Assembly: GCA_033558025.1 (NCBI GenBank)
Contig: JAUCEF010000007.1
Location: 4,402,001 to 4,466,000, forward strand
DNA: 64,000 bases
Origin: Phytophthora sp. 'mugwort'
Lineage: Eukaryota > Oomycota > Peronosporomycetes > Peronosporales > Peronosporaceae
Reading direction: 5' to 3'
Position 1 is the stretch's first letter. Each line of letters begins with the position of its first letter. The translations under genes were made by a program, and so were the position numbers. The notes below the pieces were generated by a model, which was not told where the DNA came from, made no database searches, and saw nothing but the letters and a program-made list of their open reading frames with translations. Below are positions 62,480 through 64,000 of the stretch, in pieces.

Positions 62480-63335
62480 GATGTCACGAGTGCGAGTTGT
62501 GACAACACGAAGTTACGCGGCGTCTGGCTGCTTCCTGGGAGTCCACCTCGTAGGTGGAACGGTGGCTATTCAGATGGTTAAGGTGGTTGCTATAGCCGTG
62601 ACTACTGGTGTAGAACTTGCTGCACGTCATTTTCTGGTATCGGCCAGCCTCTCTTTCGGTGAAAAGAAAGGTTCAGAGTCTTTGTGGAGAGCGGCGTAGG
62701 GCTGGACGTAGGTGGTGCTTGCTGGTGAATGCTGCAGGTGAGAAGAGGTCTTGTTCGAAGACTGTATTTAGTCAGAATGACCTCGCAGGTGGGCGAACAA
62801 GACCACTCGGCTCGTGTGAGCCACCGGTTGGCACGAATGATGGAGAAGCGCGATGGTAATCCGTTCAGAATTTGTAAGCAATTCTACAATAAATGATACC
62901 ATGCTAATTAATAATCCCGTTGTTTAACTCTAATATTCTGAAAATATATATTCGGCATCACTGGACGCAGTCCGAGACGGTAGACTCCATGCATGCATGA
63001 ACTTTCATTCCGATCTCGAGAGGGCCTCCACTGAACAGGGGTCACCGTCGACAAGTCGTTACAACCGGCGCTTATTTCATGGCTTAGGACTTTCAGACGT
63101 CTTATACAGACGTCTTGCACACAACGGCAAATAACATTAGATGAGCTTGAAGTGCACCGCTGGAGATGTTCAGGGCCGCTCCTAATCATGCCATGCCCCG
63201 CCACATTCGTCTTGTCGTGATGGCATAGATGGCATCTTGTTGTTAGGAATCAAATCTGCCGCGATGTGCCATACGGTAATATATCTGATGACGCGCGAAA
63301 GAAAACATGACCATTTTCATTGTTGCAGAGGAAAC
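62480..63335. other. No supportable gene
   Basis: No ORF with recognisable domain. AT-rich around 62870-62950. Confidence 0.5.
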
Positions 63336-63338
63336 ATC

Positions 63339-63533
63339 ATGTCCAGGAACAGCAAGCGCCCCAAGAGCACCATTTCCGCGAGAACCGGCCGTACGAAGCG
63401 GCTCAAGGTTGCGCTGGTGCCATCTACAACTGCTCTATCGTCTGATCCTGCTACCAGTACGCTGCCAGCGCCACTCACCTCCGCTGCGTCTACAAGCGCA
63501 GCCGCGGCAACACCCACAATTGCAGAGTTGTAG
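63339..63533 (+). CDS. Short basic, Ser/Thr/Ala-rich ORF
   Basis: ATG at 63339: MSRNSKRPKSTISARTGRTKRLK, then a low-complexity Ser/Thr/Ala/Pro segment to a stop at 63533 (64 codons). The basic start could be a nuclear signal of a transposase N-terminus, but the direction is opposite to the Mutator-like remnant next to it. Unassigned. Confidence 0.25.
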   Translation: MSRNSKRPKSTISARTGRTKRLKVALVPSTTALSSDPATSTLPAPLTSAASTSAAAATPTIAEL

Positions 63534-63680
63534 ATTTTATTTCGGATCGTATACGGAACTGATCTGGTTGAGGATCAGGACTGAGGATCTGAAATATGAA
63601 CAGATTGCTACGAGAAAAACAAACATGAAGTGGGGAGGTTGCAGTATTAAGGGACTGTGTTAGTAGCTACCTAACAAGAC

Positions 63681-64000
63681 TTAATGTGTAGCGCTTATGA
63701 CTGAACCAGTATCAATGGCGACCGGAGCCATCGCTTCAGTCACCTCCACATCATTGAGGATATCGGAAGGAATCTCGATGGCTGTAGGAAGTTGGATAGT
63801 CTCGCGTAGAACTCGACCGTTACGGCCACGCGGAACATCGGCAACACGGCGAACGTACTCTTGTGAGATTGTCTTGATTTCCGTCACGAACGTTGCCATG
63901 GAGGGATGCGGTGTTGGGAATCTGCTGTTTAACTCGCGGTTAAGCGCTCGAGCGGATTGTTCTCGCGATCAGCTCGTTGTCCAACCCAAACACGTTCCAT
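63681..64000 (-). pseudogene. Mutator-like (MULE) transposase C-terminal fragment, off the right edge
   Basis: From the edge on the minus strand: MERVWVGQRADRENNPLERL, then after a one-base shift NRELNSRFPTPHPSMATFVTEIKTISQEYVRRVADV, ending ISATH at a stop at 63681. The NNPLERxNRELN...HPS...F...I...SxxYV pattern is the end of MULE/IS256-type DDE transposases. The catalytic domain would lie beyond 64000. At least one frameshift. Confidence 0.65.

Noticed and set aside
1..64000. RXLR or Crinkler effectors, CRISPR arrays, rRNA
   Set aside because: None was seen: no ORF combined a signal peptide with RXLR or LFLAK motifs, no regularly spaced repeat array, and no rRNA-like sequence.

Overview
The window looks like oomycete nuclear DNA, most like a Phytophthora or downy-mildew relative. 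This rests on four things: intronless bZIP genes of a lineage-specific type, initiator-like promoters of the oomycete kind just upstream of their start codons, retroelement polyproteins of the kinds familiar from Phytophthora, and very dense, decayed transposons. Species cannot be told from the sequence alone.

Only four genes look intact and cellular: bZIP transcription-factor paralogues at 5884-6909 (+), 8312-9364 (+), 33439-34401 (-) and 35444-36550 (-). Each has a basic region and a perfectly spaced leucine zipper, but the invariant Asn of the bZIP basic region is replaced by Cys, Arg, Ala and Cys respectively. The pairs are mirror images: each is a Cys-type gene followed by a non-Cys gene, both pairs pointing inward, with about 24 kb of nested transposons between them. 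An inverted repeat (1-95 against 5720-5808) suggests another copy just off the left edge.

Layout: 1-5.8 kb, mostly non-coding with a broken Tc1/mariner gene (2.8-3.7 kb) and short repeats. 5.9-9.4 kb, bZIP pair 1. 9.8-19.2 kb, a PIF/Harbinger-like transposase gene split by a complete but decayed 7.97-kb Ty3/gypsy chromovirus (9986-17956, 5-bp target duplication CTGAC). 19.7-24.1 kb, two tandem copia remnants, the second interrupted by a GATC-rich repeat block. 24.1-26.6 kb, gypsy pol remnant with a perfect 41-bp fold-back. 26.9-31.7 kb, mosaic of LTR-like sequence, copia fragment, gypsy chromodomain (-), gypsy gag (+) and a possible pogo-type transposase tail. 31.7-32.8 kb, a frameshifted GSG-repeat (DUF2807-like) gene on -. 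33.4-36.6 kb, bZIP pair 2. 38.2-42.2 kb, copia gag, LINE and hAT remnants. 43.3-49.1 kb, complete decayed copia on -. 50.5-54.1 kb, a fairly well preserved gypsy pol on - joined to a Tc1-like transposase. 54.4-58.2 kb, copia on + with a 42-bp fold-back. 58.3-59.5 kb, LINE 3' end. 61.2-62.4 kb, second hAT. 63.7-64.0 kb, Mutator-like transposase end running off the window.

Apart from the bZIP genes almost everything is transposon-derived and most copies carry frameshifts, in-frame stops or lost catalytic residues. No RNA genes, CRISPR arrays or secreted effectors were found by reading. All family assignments come from motif recognition by eye; no database search was possible.
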